This document shows, one piece after another, positions 1-10,741 of a stretch of 64,000 nt of DNA. Each line of letters begins with the position of its first letter. Position 1 is the stretch's first letter. The position numbers were made by a program, and so were the translations under genes. This DNA is from Pannonibacter indicus (GTDB lineage Bacteria > Pseudomonadota > Alphaproteobacteria > Rhizobiales > Stappiaceae), in NCBI RefSeq assembly GCF_001418225.1, contig NZ_LIPT01000003.1, positions 186,001 to 250,000 of the forward strand, read 5' to 3'. The notes beneath the pieces are model-generated. The model was not told the origin of the DNA. It did not search any database and saw nothing but the letters and a program-made list of their open reading frames with translations.

Positions 1-143
1 AAGAGCAAGCATCCTGTGAGCCCAAGCCTTGCGTTTTTTCTGAGGCATTGTTGCCCGATCGCACGAATGCTTTCGCATACATCGGGGCCGAGTGCCTGAG
101 GCTTGGCGTCACTCATGTAGGAGATGTGATAAAGCTGCGGCAT
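1..143 (-). CDS. BLUF domain blue-light sensor, partial (C-terminus beyond the window)
   Basis: This is the N-terminal 47 codons of a minus-strand gene that continues past the left edge. It begins MPQLYHISYMSDAK and reads through KNARLGLTGCLL. The pattern matches the start of BLUF flavin photoreceptors and aligns closely with the complete BLUF protein next door (360-812). The flavin-interacting Tyr9 and Asn37 are in the same positions in both; the Gln of the BLUF triad would lie beyond the edge. The ATG is at 141-143. What follows the BLUF domain, if anything, cannot be seen. It is probably a tandem duplicate of its neighbour. Confidence 0.8.
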   Translation of the reverse strand, partial: MPQLYHISYMSDAKPQALGPDVCESIRAIGQQCLRKNARLGLTGCLL

Positions 144-359
144 ACTATCCCCTCCGCTCAATCGCGAGCGAAATTTACGCAAGGGAAATTCAGCCTGAGT
201 TAACTGTGGAACTAAAAATTAAATTTTCGCGAAAGATGTATTTCGGAATAATACAGCCTATATACAGCTAAGGCTAGAAGCCGCTGGAAAGCGTGGAGTT
301 CTGCCGGAAGCGGTCCCGGGCGGGGCCCCGCCTCCGGAGAAACGGGAGCGCCTCCTGAG

Positions 360-812
360 CTAGCCGGCCAGCAGCGCGTCCTGTTTGCGGCTCGTCTGGG
401 TGATGACGGACAGCAGCGTGCGGATTTCCCGGATGTGCAGCTGATGCTGGGGGAAATCCAGCACGGCACTGATTTCCGTAAGCGCCTCAGCCGTCAGGGC
501 CTCATCACCGCCGCAGTTGACGGCCATCTCGGGGAAGTCGCGTACCTCGATGGGGCCTTCGCTCAGAACCCGCACATCGGTGTGCCGGGTGTCGCGCGAG
601 ATCCGGCCAAACGTGTCTTCCACGTCTTCCCGATTGCCTTCGATCACCTGCAGGAAATGCTGCCCGGTGAATATGATGCAGCCTGTCAGTCCCGAAGCGG
701 CATTGGCCTTGAGCGCTGCTGCCGTGATGGCCTCGAAGCCCTGTTCAGGAGTGGGCTGAAGGGCAGACAGCTTTGCAACGCTCAGATAGCAGATGTGATA
801 GAGCCCCGGCAT
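360..812 (-). CDS. BLUF domain protein (FAD-based blue-light sensor), short form
   Basis: This 150-residue protein is a single BLUF domain (about residues 3-95) plus a C-terminal helical cap and no output domain. The residues that make the BLUF photocycle are present: Tyr9 in the first strand, Asn37 in KANAASGLTG and Gln55 in HFLQVIEG. Short BLUF proteins of this kind act through protein partners, but no partner gene is recognisable nearby apart from the second BLUF gene just downstream on the same strand. The two could be co-transcribed, since the gap of about 216 bases contains only a GC-rich palindrome near 316-331. It probably senses blue light in the cytoplasm; the downstream target is unknown. 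Confidence 0.88.
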   Translation of the reverse strand: MPGLYHICYLSVAKLSALQPTPEQGFEAITAAALKANAASGLTGCIIFTGQHFLQVIEGNREDVEDTFGRISRDTRHTDVRVLSEGPIEVRDFPEMAVNCGGDEALTAEALTEISAVLDFPQHQLHIREIRTLLSVITQTSRKQDALLAG

Positions 813-915
813 GGAAAACTCCGTGTTCCCGTGAATATCAGGAGCTTACACGCAGGTCTCTCTTCTTCGATTAAGCTTTCATATAAAATTTAAGGAATTT
901 TCTTTGCGGAAGATT

Positions 916-1602
916 TCAGAATTCGCGTGCTTCGCCGGTCCAGCGGAAGAAGCGTCCCGTTCGTGTAATATCAAAATTCTCGATGAGGCCAACAATGCCG
1001 CTGGCCACTTCTTCCGCCGTCAGGTCAGCCTCGCCGCCGCCCATATCCGTACGCACCCAACCCGGATCGATCAGGCCGACGGCGATGTTCTCGGGCTCCA
1101 GATCGGTGGCAAGGCATTGCATCACCTTGTTCACCGCTGCCTTGGACGCCCGGTAGGCAACCCGGTCGGACTTGGCGTAGCCCATCCAGGACATCTGGCT
1201 GGAGATGGTCAGGATCCGCGGCTGGGCCGCCTTGCGCAGGCGCGGCAGAAAAGCCTGCGCCACGGCGAGAGGGGCGAGGGTATTGATCTCCAGCGTGCGC
1301 AGGAAACCGTCAAAATCCATGTGGAGGGAGCTTTGATCCTGCCCGTCCGGCCCGATGATCCCGGCGTTGTTGAGCAGAACGTCAATCGCCTCCGGGCTGG
1401 AGGCGGCCGATGCGGCAAGGGCGTCCCGGTCGGCCACATCAAACAGTTGGGGGCGGAACAGAGGCCCGAGTTCTGCGGCAAGCCGGTCGGCATCCTCTTC
1501 CCGCCGCATGCTGCCGAGCACCGTCCAGCCGCGCGCGAGGGCAACCCGTGCAACAGCCAGGCCGATCCCTCTGTTGGCACCTGTGATGAGCATGACCGGC
1601 AT
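916..1602 (-). CDS. Short-chain dehydrogenase/reductase (SDR) family oxidoreductase
   Basis: A 228-residue classical SDR that should bind NAD(P)(H) and reduce or oxidise a carbonyl/hydroxyl substrate in the cytoplasm. The glycine-rich nucleotide motif TGANRGIG lies at about residues 7-14. NNAG follows near residue 80, then a catalytic Ser in TISSQMS and the YRASK catalytic Tyr/Lys pair. The reading frame is open further upstream, but the ATG at 1600-1602 (MPVMLITGANRG) puts the Rossmann strand at the usual distance from the N-terminus, so I take that start. The substrate cannot be predicted. The gene lies downstream of cpdB on the same strand, with a terminator between them, so it is probably transcribed separately. 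Confidence 0.85.
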   Translation of the reverse strand: MPVMLITGANRGIGLAVARVALARGWTVLGSMRREEDADRLAAELGPLFRPQLFDVADRDALAASAASSPEAIDVLLNNAGIIGPDGQDQSSLHMDFDGFLRTLEINTLAPLAVAQAFLPRLRKAAQPRILTISSQMSWMGYAKSDRVAYRASKAAVNKVMQCLATDLEPENIAVGLIDPGWVRTDMGGGEADLTAEEVASGIVGLIENFDITRTGRFFRWTGEAREF

Positions 1603-1633
1603 GGGCAAAATGTCTCCTGCACGTGAAAGAAAA

Positions 1634-1657
1634 CGCCGCCGGAAATGACCGGCGGCG
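1634..1657 (-). terminator. Rho-independent terminator of cpdB
   Basis: On the minus strand, a 9-bp stem CGCCGCCGG/CCGGCGGCG with a 6-base loop is followed by TTTTCTTTC. It lies about 80 bases past the cpdB stop and ends just upstream of the SDR start. Confidence 0.75.
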
Positions 1658-1738
1658 ATCCGTTGCATGTCAACCTAGGGCGGCCCAGGCCAACCGGCAA
1701 CGGCACAGATCAAATCTGGCGCAGTTGCCGTCCCCCGC

Positions 1739-3718
<1,980 letters not shown>

Positions 3719-3930
3719 GCCGTAATCTCTTCGCAAGGCCGAAGCCTGTGGAACGGGGAAGGGCAGGCCGCTCAGTGCCTGCAGGGCCAAGTTGTAGGCC
3801 CGCAATCTTGTCGGTGCAATGACGGTCGCGGCATCGGGCGCGATTGACGGGGGCGGGTGAGAGGCTAAGTTACGGCACAAGGTGAGCGGGTGCTTCGCAC
3901 CAGCCCGCAAGCAGACAGGACGCCTTCAGC

Positions 3931-5127
3931 ATGAGCGAACAGATCAAGGCGGCAGTGCATCAGGCGCTGTCGCGCATTCCCGGCCCGGACGGAACCAGTG
4001 ACATCGTATCGCTTGGCCTCGTGTCCGATGTGTTTGTGTCCGATGGCCGCGTGGCCTTTTCCATCACGGTGCCCGCAGAAAAGGCCCGCCAGCTGGAGCC
4101 GCTGCGTCAGGCGGCCGAGACCGCGGTGAAGGCCTTGCCGGGGGTCGAGAAGGCGATGGTGGCGCTGACGGCTGAGCGCATCTCCGGTTCAACTTCTGCC
4201 TCTGCTCCGGCGCCGCAGCCGCACAGCCATGCTCACAGTCACGCTCACGGCCACCCCCATGCCCAGCCGGCTGCTCAGCCGCGCGCGCCGCAGCCGCAAG
4301 GCGCAGGGCCTGCCAAGGCAGGCGTGCCGGGCGTGGCGCATATCATTGCCGTGGCTTCCGGCAAGGGCGGGGTTGGCAAGTCCACCACCACGGCCAACCT
4401 TGCGCTGGCGATGAAGGCCAATGGCCTGAAGGTGGGTGTTCTGGATGCCGATATCTACGGCCCCTCCGTGCCGCGCCTCTTTGGCGTTTCCGGCCGGCCG
4501 GAGCCGGTGAGCGGGCGCATCATCAAGCCGCTGGAGGGCCATGGTCTCAAGGTCATGTCCATCGGCTTCATGGTCGAAGAAGACACGCCGATGATCTGGC
4601 GCGGGCCGATGGTCATGTCGGCACTGACGCAGATGCTGCGCGAAGTGGCCTGGGGCGAACTGGACGTGCTGGTGGTGGACATGCCCCCCGGCACGGGCGA
4701 TGCCCAGCTGACCATGGCCCAGCAGGTGCCGCTGTCGGGCGCGGTCATTGTCTCCACGCCGCAGGATCTGGCGCTGATCGATGCGCGCAAGGGGTTGAAC
4801 ATGTTCCGCCGCGTCGATGTGCCGGTGCTCGGCATCATCGAGAACATGAGCTATTTCGTCGCCCCGGATACTGGCAAGCGCTACGACATCTTCGGCCATG
4901 GCGGCGCCAGGGCGGAGGCGGAGCGGCTGCACCTGCCGTTCCTTGGCGAAGTGCCGCTCGACATGGACATCCGCATCAACTCCGACGCAGGCACGCCGGT
5001 TGTTGTGGCAGACCCGCAAGGTGCACATGCCGCCGTCTACCGGGACATTGCCGCGAAGGTCTGGGCCAGTGTGACGGGAGAAACAGGCGAGGTCCGCCGC
5101 GCCCCGCCGCGCATCGTCATCGACTGA
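3931..5127 (+). CDS. mrp: Mrp/ApbC-type P-loop ATPase, iron-sulfur cluster carrier
   Basis: A 398-residue cytoplasmic Fe-S cluster carrier or scaffold of the Mrp/NBP35 family. Residues 1 to about 80 are a MIP18/DUF59 domain. A histidine- and proline-rich linker follows (about 90-120, with repeats such as HSHAHSHAHGHPHAQ). The ATPase domain has the deviant Walker A SGKGGVGKST, the switch DADIYGPSVPRLFG and the MPPGTGD motif. The C-terminal CxxC that many Mrp proteins use to hold the cluster is absent: the segment after ENMSYF reads VAPDTG. As I recall, rhizobial homologues share this feature, so function is probably retained through other ligands. It is divergent from cpdB. Confidence 0.92.
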   Translation: MSEQIKAAVHQALSRIPGPDGTSDIVSLGLVSDVFVSDGRVAFSITVPAEKARQLEPLRQAAETAVKALPGVEKAMVALTAERISGSTSASAPAPQPHSHAHSHAHGHPHAQPAAQPRAPQPQGAGPAKAGVPGVAHIIAVASGKGGVGKSTTTANLALAMKANGLKVGVLDADIYGPSVPRLFGVSGRPEPVSGRIIKPLEGHGLKVMSIGFMVEEDTPMIWRGPMVMSALTQMLREVAWGELDVLVVDMPPGTGDAQLTMAQQVPLSGAVIVSTPQDLALIDARKGLNMFRRVDVPVLGIIENMSYFVAPDTGKRYDIFGHGGARAEAERLHLPFLGEVPLDMDIRINSDAGTPVVVADPQGAHAAVYRDIAAKVWASVTGETGEVRRAPPRIVID

Positions 5128-5273
5128 CGCCGTTTCCGCCTGCGCTGCCGTGCATCCCGCACAGCGGCACAGGTGGATGGTTGACCTTTGCATATAAAGG
5201 CGGGAAAGATTTCCCACGTCTTCCGCTTGTGGCACCTGTTCCGTGCCCGGCGCTCCCGGATCAGGATTGTCAC

Positions 5274-6152
5274 GTGGATCTTCGAGAAAACAGCAAGGCC
5301 ATCACGGCAATGTTGCTGGCTATGGCTGCATTCCTCACCAATGACGCCGTCGTCAAATTCGTTCATGACGAACTGCCGCTCGGCCAGATCATCGTCATGC
5401 GCAGCGTCTTTGCCTGCGTAATGATTTATGCCGCATCGGTTGCCACTGGGGTGCACCGGGAATTCCGGCATCTGGCGCATCCCACCGTGGGCTGGCGGAC
5501 ACTGGGCGAGCTGGGGGCAACCTTCTTCTATCTGGTGGCTCTCATCCAACTGCCGATTGCCAACATCACCGCTGTTCTGCAGTCCCTGCCGCTGCTGGTG
5601 ACGGCGGCCGCCGCCATCTTCCTCGGTGCGGCGGTCGGCTGGCGGCGCTGGACGGCCATCGGCATCGGCTTTGCCGGTGTGCTGATCATCATCCGGCCCG
5701 GCGTCTCCGGCTTCAACGAATGGTCGCTCGTCGCCCTGTGCGGCGTGTTCTGCATGGTGCTGCGCGATCTTTCGACACGGCGGATGCCGCAGGCCATTCC
5801 CACCTTCGGCGTCACGCTCGTCACCTGCTTCGGTGTCATGGCGCTGGGCGGGGTAATGGTGCTGTTCGAGGGCTGGCAGCCGATGACGGTCCGCCAGCTC
5901 GGCATCATTGCCGCTGGCTCCCTGTTCCTGCTCGCGGGCTATATCTTCATCATCATCGCCATGCGGCTGGGGGATATCGCTGTCGTGTCCCCCTTCCGTT
6001 ACTCCAGCATTCTCTGGGCCATTCTGATTGGCTACATGGTCTGGAGCGAAGTGCCGGATGCGCTGACGCTGTTTGGCACATCCATCGTGGTGGCAACGGG
6101 CGTCTACACCTTCATCCGCGAGCGCAAGCTGGCGCAGCAGGGGCAGAGCTGA
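5274..6152 (+). CDS. DMT superfamily (EamA-type) membrane transporter
   Basis: A 292-residue inner-membrane protein made of two EamA repeats, about ten hydrophobic helices in all. The family exports or imports small metabolites and the substrate is unknown here. The frame is open from a TTG at 5181. However, the GTG at 5274 has AGGA seven bases upstream and starts just before the first helix (AITAMLLAMAAFLTNDAVVK), so I use it. The stop lies three bases before the ATG of the MFS gene, so the two transporters are almost certainly co-transcribed. Confidence 0.85.
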   Translation: MDLRENSKAITAMLLAMAAFLTNDAVVKFVHDELPLGQIIVMRSVFACVMIYAASVATGVHREFRHLAHPTVGWRTLGELGATFFYLVALIQLPIANITAVLQSLPLLVTAAAAIFLGAAVGWRRWTAIGIGFAGVLIIIRPGVSGFNEWSLVALCGVFCMVLRDLSTRRMPQAIPTFGVTLVTCFGVMALGGVMVLFEGWQPMTVRQLGIIAAGSLFLLAGYIFIIIAMRLGDIAVVSPFRYSSILWAILIGYMVWSEVPDALTLFGTSIVVATGVYTFIRERKLAQQGQS

Positions 6153-6155
6153 ACC

Positions 6156-7397
6156 ATGGATGCGGCCGCGAACGCGCAGGTGCAGGGTGCCGGGCAGACG
6201 CCCTCCGGCGGGCGCCGTCCTCCGCTGGCGGTCCTGATTGCCATCTCCACGATCAGCCCGCTGGCGATGAACATCTATCTGCCGTCCCTGCCGGGCATGA
6301 TCAAGGCGCTGGAGAGCACGGCCGCCGAGGTGCAGCTCACCATGTCGCTTTATCTGGCGGCGGTGGGCTTTTCGCAGCTTGTGCTGGGGCCCGTATCCGA
6401 CCGCTATGGCCGCCGTCCGGTGGTGGTGACCGGCATGGCCGTCTTTGTGATCGGCACGCTCATCTGCCTGGCGGCGGCGACGGTCGAAACCGTCATTTTT
6501 GGCCGCATTGTGCAGGCTGCGGGCGGCTGTGCCGGGCTGGTGCTGGGCCGTGCCATCGTGCGCGATCTTTATGAGCGCGAACAGGCCGCCAGCATGATCG
6601 GCTACGTCACCATGGGCCTTGCGGTGGGCCCCATGCTCGCCCCCGCCATGGGCGGGGCGCTGGATGGTGTCGCCGGGTGGAAGGGGGGCTTCTATCTGAT
6701 GCTGGCCATCGGCATTGCGGTGACACTTGCGGCCTGGGCCTGCCTGCATGAGACCCATCACGACCGCAGCCAGACCACCAGTATCAGAAGCCTTCTGGCC
6801 AGCTACAGGGAGCTGAGCCGGGAGCGGCTGTTCTGGGCCTATGCCTGCACCTCCATGTTTACCTCGGCCGTCTATTTCGCCTTCCTCGGCGGGGCTCCTT
6901 TCATCGCCTCGCAGGTGCTGGGGATGACGCCGCTGACCATGGGCCTCTATTTCATGATGGTGGCTGGCGGCTACATTGCCGGCAATGGCCTGTCGGGCCG
7001 CTTTGCGGCACGCATCGGCGTCCTGCGCATGGTCACCATCGGTTCTCTGATGCCAGTGATCACCGTTGTGCTGGCTGCGGCTCTCTTTGGGGCGGGTATC
7101 TATCACCCCTTCTCGCTGTTCCTGCCCATGTGCATTCTGGGCCTCGGCAACGGCATCTGCCTGCCCAGTGCCCTGTCCGGTGCCATCAGCGTGCGCCCGG
7201 ATCTGGCTGGCGCGGCCTCAGGTCTTGCCGGCAGCATGCAGATCGGCCTTGGCGCCGGTGTTTCGGCGCTGGTGGCCTGGATGCTGTCTCAGAGCATGTA
7301 TCCCGGCACGGTCTGGCCGCTGCTGGTGGTCATGGGCGGCTGCGTGACGCTGACACTCGCGTCCGTCATCGCCTGCTACCGCAGCGAACGGGTCTAG
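6156..7397 (+). CDS. Bcr/CflA-family MFS drug efflux transporter
   Basis: A 413-residue major-facilitator protein with twelve predicted helices, a proton-coupled exporter of the Bcr/CflA multidrug type. The family start is clear: LAVLIAISTISPLAMNIYLPSLPGMI, shown here only as a location near residues 25-50. The MFS motif A loop DRYGRRPVV and the motif C region near GGCAGLVLGRAIVRDL follow. It sits three bases after the DMT transporter gene, in one transcription unit. The actual substrate (bicyclomycin, sulfonamide or a metabolite) cannot be decided from sequence. It converges with moaA. Confidence 0.9.
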   Translation: MDAAANAQVQGAGQTPSGGRRPPLAVLIAISTISPLAMNIYLPSLPGMIKALESTAAEVQLTMSLYLAAVGFSQLVLGPVSDRYGRRPVVVTGMAVFVIGTLICLAAATVETVIFGRIVQAAGGCAGLVLGRAIVRDLYEREQAASMIGYVTMGLAVGPMLAPAMGGALDGVAGWKGGFYLMLAIGIAVTLAAWACLHETHHDRSQTTSIRSLLASYRELSRERLFWAYACTSMFTSAVYFAFLGGAPFIASQVLGMTPLTMGLYFMMVAGGYIAGNGLSGRFAARIGVLRMVTIGSLMPVITVVLAAALFGAGIYHPFSLFLPMCILGLGNGICLPSALSGAISVRPDLAGAASGLAGSMQIGLGAGVSALVAWMLSQSMYPGTVWPLLVVMGGCVTLTLASVIACYRSERV

Positions 7398-7435
7398 GAC
7401 GGGGCAGGAAGAGATGGGGCAGGAAGCGCTTCCGT

Positions 7436-8452
7436 TCAGCCGCCGGTCACGCTCATGTGGCGGGAGACGGAGGGGCGGTTGGTGCGCCGGTCGATGATGA
7501 AATCGTGCCCCTTCGGCTTGCGGCCGATGGCCTCATCAATGGCGTGCGAGAGAAGTTCATCGCCTTCCGAGGCACGCAAGGGCGCGCGCAGGTCGGCGCT
7601 GTCGTCCTGGCCGAGGCACATGTAGAGCATGCCCGTGCAGGTGATGCGCACCCGGTTGCAGCTTTCGCAGAAGTTATGCGTCATCGGCGTGATGAAACCG
7701 ATGCGCCCGCCGGTTTCCTCGATCTGCATGTAGCGCGCGGGGCCGCCGGTCTTGTAGGGAATGCTGGTGAGGGTAAAGCGCTCCGAGAGCCGGGCACGCA
7801 CTTCGCTCAAGGGCAGATACTGGTCCGTGCGGTCGCCGTCGATCTCGCCCATGGGCATGGTCTCGATCAGCGTCAGGTCATGGCCTTCGCTATGGGCCCA
7901 TTCCATCATCGGGATGATCTCATCCTCATTGATGCCCTTCAGCGCGACCATGTTGATCTTGATGGAAAGGCCTGCCGCCTTGGCAGCCTTGATGCCCTCC
8001 ATCACCTTCGGCAGATCGCCCCAGCGGGTGATGGCGCGGAAACGGTCTGCATCCAGCGTATCGACGGAGACATTGAGACGCCGCACGCCTGCGTCCGCCA
8101 GTTCGGCGGCATAGCGGGCGAGCTGTGAGCCGTTGGTCGTCAGCGTCAGCTCGTCCAGCGCGCCCGACTGCAGATGCCGGGAGAGGGAGCGGATCAGCCC
8201 CATGATGCCCTTGCGCACCAGCGGCTCGCCGCCGGTCAGCCGCAGGCGGCGCACGCCCTTGCCGATGAAGGCGCTGCACAGGCGGTCCAGTTCCTCCAGC
8301 GACAGCACCTCGCGCTTGGGCAGAAAGGTCATGTCCTCGGCCATGCAATAGACACAGCGGAAATCGCAGCGGTCCGTCACCGAGACGCGCAGATAGGAAA
8401 TGTCGCGGCCGAACGGATCGGTCATGCGCGGAAATGCCGCGGCGTCATTCAT
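7436..8452 (-). CDS. moaA: GTP 3',8-cyclase MoaA (molybdenum cofactor biosynthesis)
   Basis: A 338-residue radical SAM enzyme that converts GTP to 3',8-cyclo-7,8-dihydro-GTP, the first step of molybdopterin synthesis, in the cytoplasm with MoaC. The N-terminal [4Fe-4S] motif C-x3-C-x2-C is at Cys29, Cys33 and Cys36 (CDFRCVYC). The second cluster is in the C-terminal [13 protein letters not shown], and the protein ends in the Gly-Gly tail (SVTGG) needed for activity. The ATG at 8450-8452 is preceded by GGGAGAGACAG, a good ribosome site, so I prefer it over the ATG seven codons upstream. No other moa genes are in the window. Confidence 0.95.
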   Translation of the reverse strand: MNDAAAFPRMTDPFGRDISYLRVSVTDRCDFRCVYCMAEDMTFLPKREVLSLEELDRLCSAFIGKGVRRLRLTGGEPLVRKGIMGLIRSLSRHLQSGALDELTLTTNGSQLARYAAELADAGVRRLNVSVDTLDADRFRAITRWGDLPKVMEGIKAAKAAGLSIKINMVALKGINEDEIIPMMEWAHSEGHDLTLIETMPMGEIDGDRTDQYLPLSEVRARLSERFTLTSIPYKTGGPARYMQIEETGGRIGFITPMTHNFCESCNRVRITCTGMLYMCLGQDDSADLRAPLRASEGDELLSHAIDEAIGRKPKGHDFIIDRRTNRPSVSRHMSVTGG

Positions 8453-8629
8453 CTGTCTCTCCCTCATCAGCAATCTCTGGCTGTGTCTGTGACGATGTTT
8501 CGTTCTGTTCGTTGGGAAATAACGTAGTCGGTTTTTTCCTCAGGGCAAGATGGCATCCGGCAATGTGATCTCACAGACGGGGAATGACGTACAAACAACC
8601 ACTTGATATTTATCCCGGACAGCCTTGCC

Positions 8630-10093
8630 ATGCCCTCTCAGCCACGTGACCGCACGACGATCGTCTGGTTCCGCCAAGACCTGCGCCTTGCCGACAATCC
8701 GGCCCTGTTCGAGGCTGCAAAGGCAGGCGCCGTGGTGCCGGTGTTCATTCTGGAAGATCCGAAGGACTGCGGCGAAACCCATCCCCTGGGCGGCGCCAGC
8801 CGCTGGTGGCTGCACCATGCGCTGGCGGCGCTTGACGAAAGCCTGGGCGGCAGGCTGGTGCTGATGTGCGGGCCCGCCGGCAAGGCGCTGGATGCGCTGG
8901 TCAAGGAAACGGGGGCTTCCGCCGTTCACTGGAACCGCTGCTACGAGCCGCATGCGATTGCCCGCGACAAGCGGCTGAAGACGGATCTCATGGCCGCCGG
9001 TGTCGAGGTGCGCAGTTTCAACGGTTCGCTGCTGCATGAGCCCTGGGAGCTGGAGACGAAGACCGGCGGTCCCTTCAAGGTCTATTCGCCCTTCTGGCGG
9101 GCGGCGCTCGCCAAAACCGTGGCGGCGCCTTTGCCGGTGCCGGAGGCGCTGGACATTCCGCAGGTCAGTCAGTCTCTACCGCTGTCAGACTTTCCGCTGC
9201 TGCCGGTGAAGCCGGACTGGGCGGCTGGCTGGCTCGATCTCTGGCAGCCGGGCGAAAGGGGCGCGGCGGCACGGCTTGCGGCTTTTCTGGAGGAAGGGCT
9301 CGATGGTTATGGCGAGCTGCGCAACCGGCCGGACCTGCCCAATGTCTCGCGCCTGTCGCCGCATCTGCATTTCGGTGAAATCTCTCCCCGGCAGATCTGG
9401 ACGGCTACCCGCTTTCACACAGAACAGTACGGCCACCTGCAGAAGGATGGCGACAAGTTCCTATCGGAAATCGGCTGGCGGGAGTTTTCCTATCATCTGC
9501 TCTACCATTTCCCGCATCTGCCGGAGCGCAACTGGAAGCCCGCCTTCGATGCCTATCCCTGGGCTGAGGATGATACGGCGCTGAAAGCCTGGCAGAAGGG
9601 GCTGACCGGCTACCCCATGGTGGATGCAGGCATGCGCGAGCTCTGGGCCACCGGCTACATGCACAACCGGGTGCGGATGCTGGTGGCGTCCTTCCTCGTC
9701 AAGCATCTGCGCCTTCACTGGCATCATGGGGAGGCCTGGTTCCGCGACACGCTGCTGGATGCGGATCTCGCCAACAATTCCGCCAGCTGGCAGTGGGTGA
9801 CGGGCAGCGGCGCCGATGCCGCGCCCTATTTCCGCATCTTCAGCCCGGTGGGTCAGGGGCAGAAATTCGATCCCGATGGTGCCTATGTGCGCCGCTGGTG
9901 CCCGGAACTGGCCAAGCTGCCGGACGAGTTCCTCCACTGCCCGCACGAGGCGCCTGAGCGCATCCTGAAGGCGGCCGGCGTCGTTCTGGGCCGCACCTAT
10001 CCCCGTCCCATCGTCGACCACACGGCTGCCCGCAATGCGGCGCTCGCAGGGTACGACGCGGTGAAGCAGGCGGGGCTTGAGGCGGCGGGATGA
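8630..10093 (+). CDS. phrB: Deoxyribodipyrimidine photolyase (class I CPD photolyase)
   Basis: A 487-residue flavoenzyme that repairs UV-induced cyclobutane pyrimidine dimers using blue light. The N-terminal alpha/beta photolyase domain (IVWFRQDLRLADNPALF) carries the antenna-binding region. The helical FAD domain has SRLSPHLHFGEISPRQIW, GWREFSYHLLYHFP, MRELWATGYMHNRVRM and the strongly conserved NNSASWQWVTGSGADAAPYF. The frame opens at a TTG at 8603, but the ATG at 8630 is closer to the usual N-terminus. It is divergent from moaA. It fits with the BLUF genes as part of a light-exposed lifestyle, but there is no direct link in the sequence. Confidence 0.94.
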   Translation: MPSQPRDRTTIVWFRQDLRLADNPALFEAAKAGAVVPVFILEDPKDCGETHPLGGASRWWLHHALAALDESLGGRLVLMCGPAGKALDALVKETGASAVHWNRCYEPHAIARDKRLKTDLMAAGVEVRSFNGSLLHEPWELETKTGGPFKVYSPFWRAALAKTVAAPLPVPEALDIPQVSQSLPLSDFPLLPVKPDWAAGWLDLWQPGERGAAARLAAFLEEGLDGYGELRNRPDLPNVSRLSPHLHFGEISPRQIWTATRFHTEQYGHLQKDGDKFLSEIGWREFSYHLLYHFPHLPERNWKPAFDAYPWAEDDTALKAWQKGLTGYPMVDAGMRELWATGYMHNRVRMLVASFLVKHLRLHWHHGEAWFRDTLLDADLANNSASWQWVTGSGADAAPYFRIFSPVGQGQKFDPDGAYVRRWCPELAKLPDEFLHCPHEAPERILKAAGVVLGRTYPRPIVDHTAARNAALAGYDAVKQAGLEAAG

Positions 10094-10121
10094 GGCTGTT
10101 CAGCAAGTCCGTCCCTCTCCG

Positions 10122-10256
10122 CAGTCATTCCGGCCAAGCGCAGCGCGAGCCGGGACCGGAGGGCCGGGGTAGACTTTGGGTGAAAGAGGGAAGCGGGCCG
10201 AAAGACCTTGGCTCACCGGTACCGGATCTCGGCTTCGCTTTCGTCCGGCATGACTG
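10122..10256. repeat. Inverted-repeat intergenic element (REP-like), copy 1
   Basis: The outer arms CAGTCATTCCGG (10122-10133) and CCGGCATGACTG (10245-10256) are inverted copies with one mismatch. Pairing continues inward through a CGCAGCGCGAGCCGGGA-like stretch matched by a TCTCGGCTTCGCTTTCG stretch. The interior is a second GC-rich repeat-like block. Much the same arm sequence recurs at 51600-51702, so this is a dispersed, probably non-coding element. Confidence 0.7.
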
Positions 10257-10368
10257 AGGAGGGGCTCCATGCGGTCAGGCCGCAGCAGGTGCCTCACCAC
10301 CAGCCTTGACCTTTATGGCCACAGGGCTATCGTCCGGTACAATTCCTCATCCATCAGGACAAGCCCGA

Positions 10369-10728
10369 ATGACCGCCGCATGGCCCACTGAACTGCGCCT
10401 TTCCAGCGACAAGCGCACTCTCACCGTCAGTTTCGATAATGGCGAGACCCATGCCTTTCCGGCGGAATATCTGCGCGTCTGCTCGCCCTCGGCAGAGGTG
10501 CAGGGCCACGGGCCGGGGCAGAAGAAGACAGTGCCAGGCAAGCGCAATGTACTGATCTATCAGGTGGAGCCGGTCGGCAACTATGCCGTCCGCCTGCACT
10601 TCGACGACATGCACGATACGGGCATCTTCACGTGGTCCTATTTCCTCGAACTCGCTCACGAGGAAGACCGTCACTGGGGCACATATCTGCGCGAACTCGA
10701 AGAAAAAGGCCTCAGCCGCGACCGGTGA
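10369..10728 (+). CDS. DUF971 (gamma-butyrobetaine hydroxylase N-terminal-like) protein
   Basis: A 119-residue protein made up of a single DUF971/GBBH-N domain. Family landmarks include LRLSSDKRTLTVSFDNGE, FPAEYLRVCSPSAEVQGHG and the C-terminal DTGIFTWSYFLEL. The fold occurs at the N-terminus of carnitine-pathway hydroxylases and in Fe-S-associated proteins. The stand-alone bacterial form has no firmly established function and is often found near Fe-S or mrp genes. The ATG at 10369 begins the domain, and earlier in-frame starts add only unconserved residues. It converges with the L,D-transpeptidase gene. Confidence 0.85.
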   Translation: MTAAWPTELRLSSDKRTLTVSFDNGETHAFPAEYLRVCSPSAEVQGHGPGQKKTVPGKRNVLIYQVEPVGNYAVRLHFDDMHDTGIFTWSYFLELAHEEDRHWGTYLRELEEKGLSRDR

Positions 10729-10741
10729 GGCCAATCCTCCC

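Noticed and set aside
5037-7106. 689-codon minus-strand open frame over the two transporters
   Set aside because: It lies across two well-supported membrane transporter genes and their junction, and its product is a Gly/Arg/His-rich non-domain sequence.
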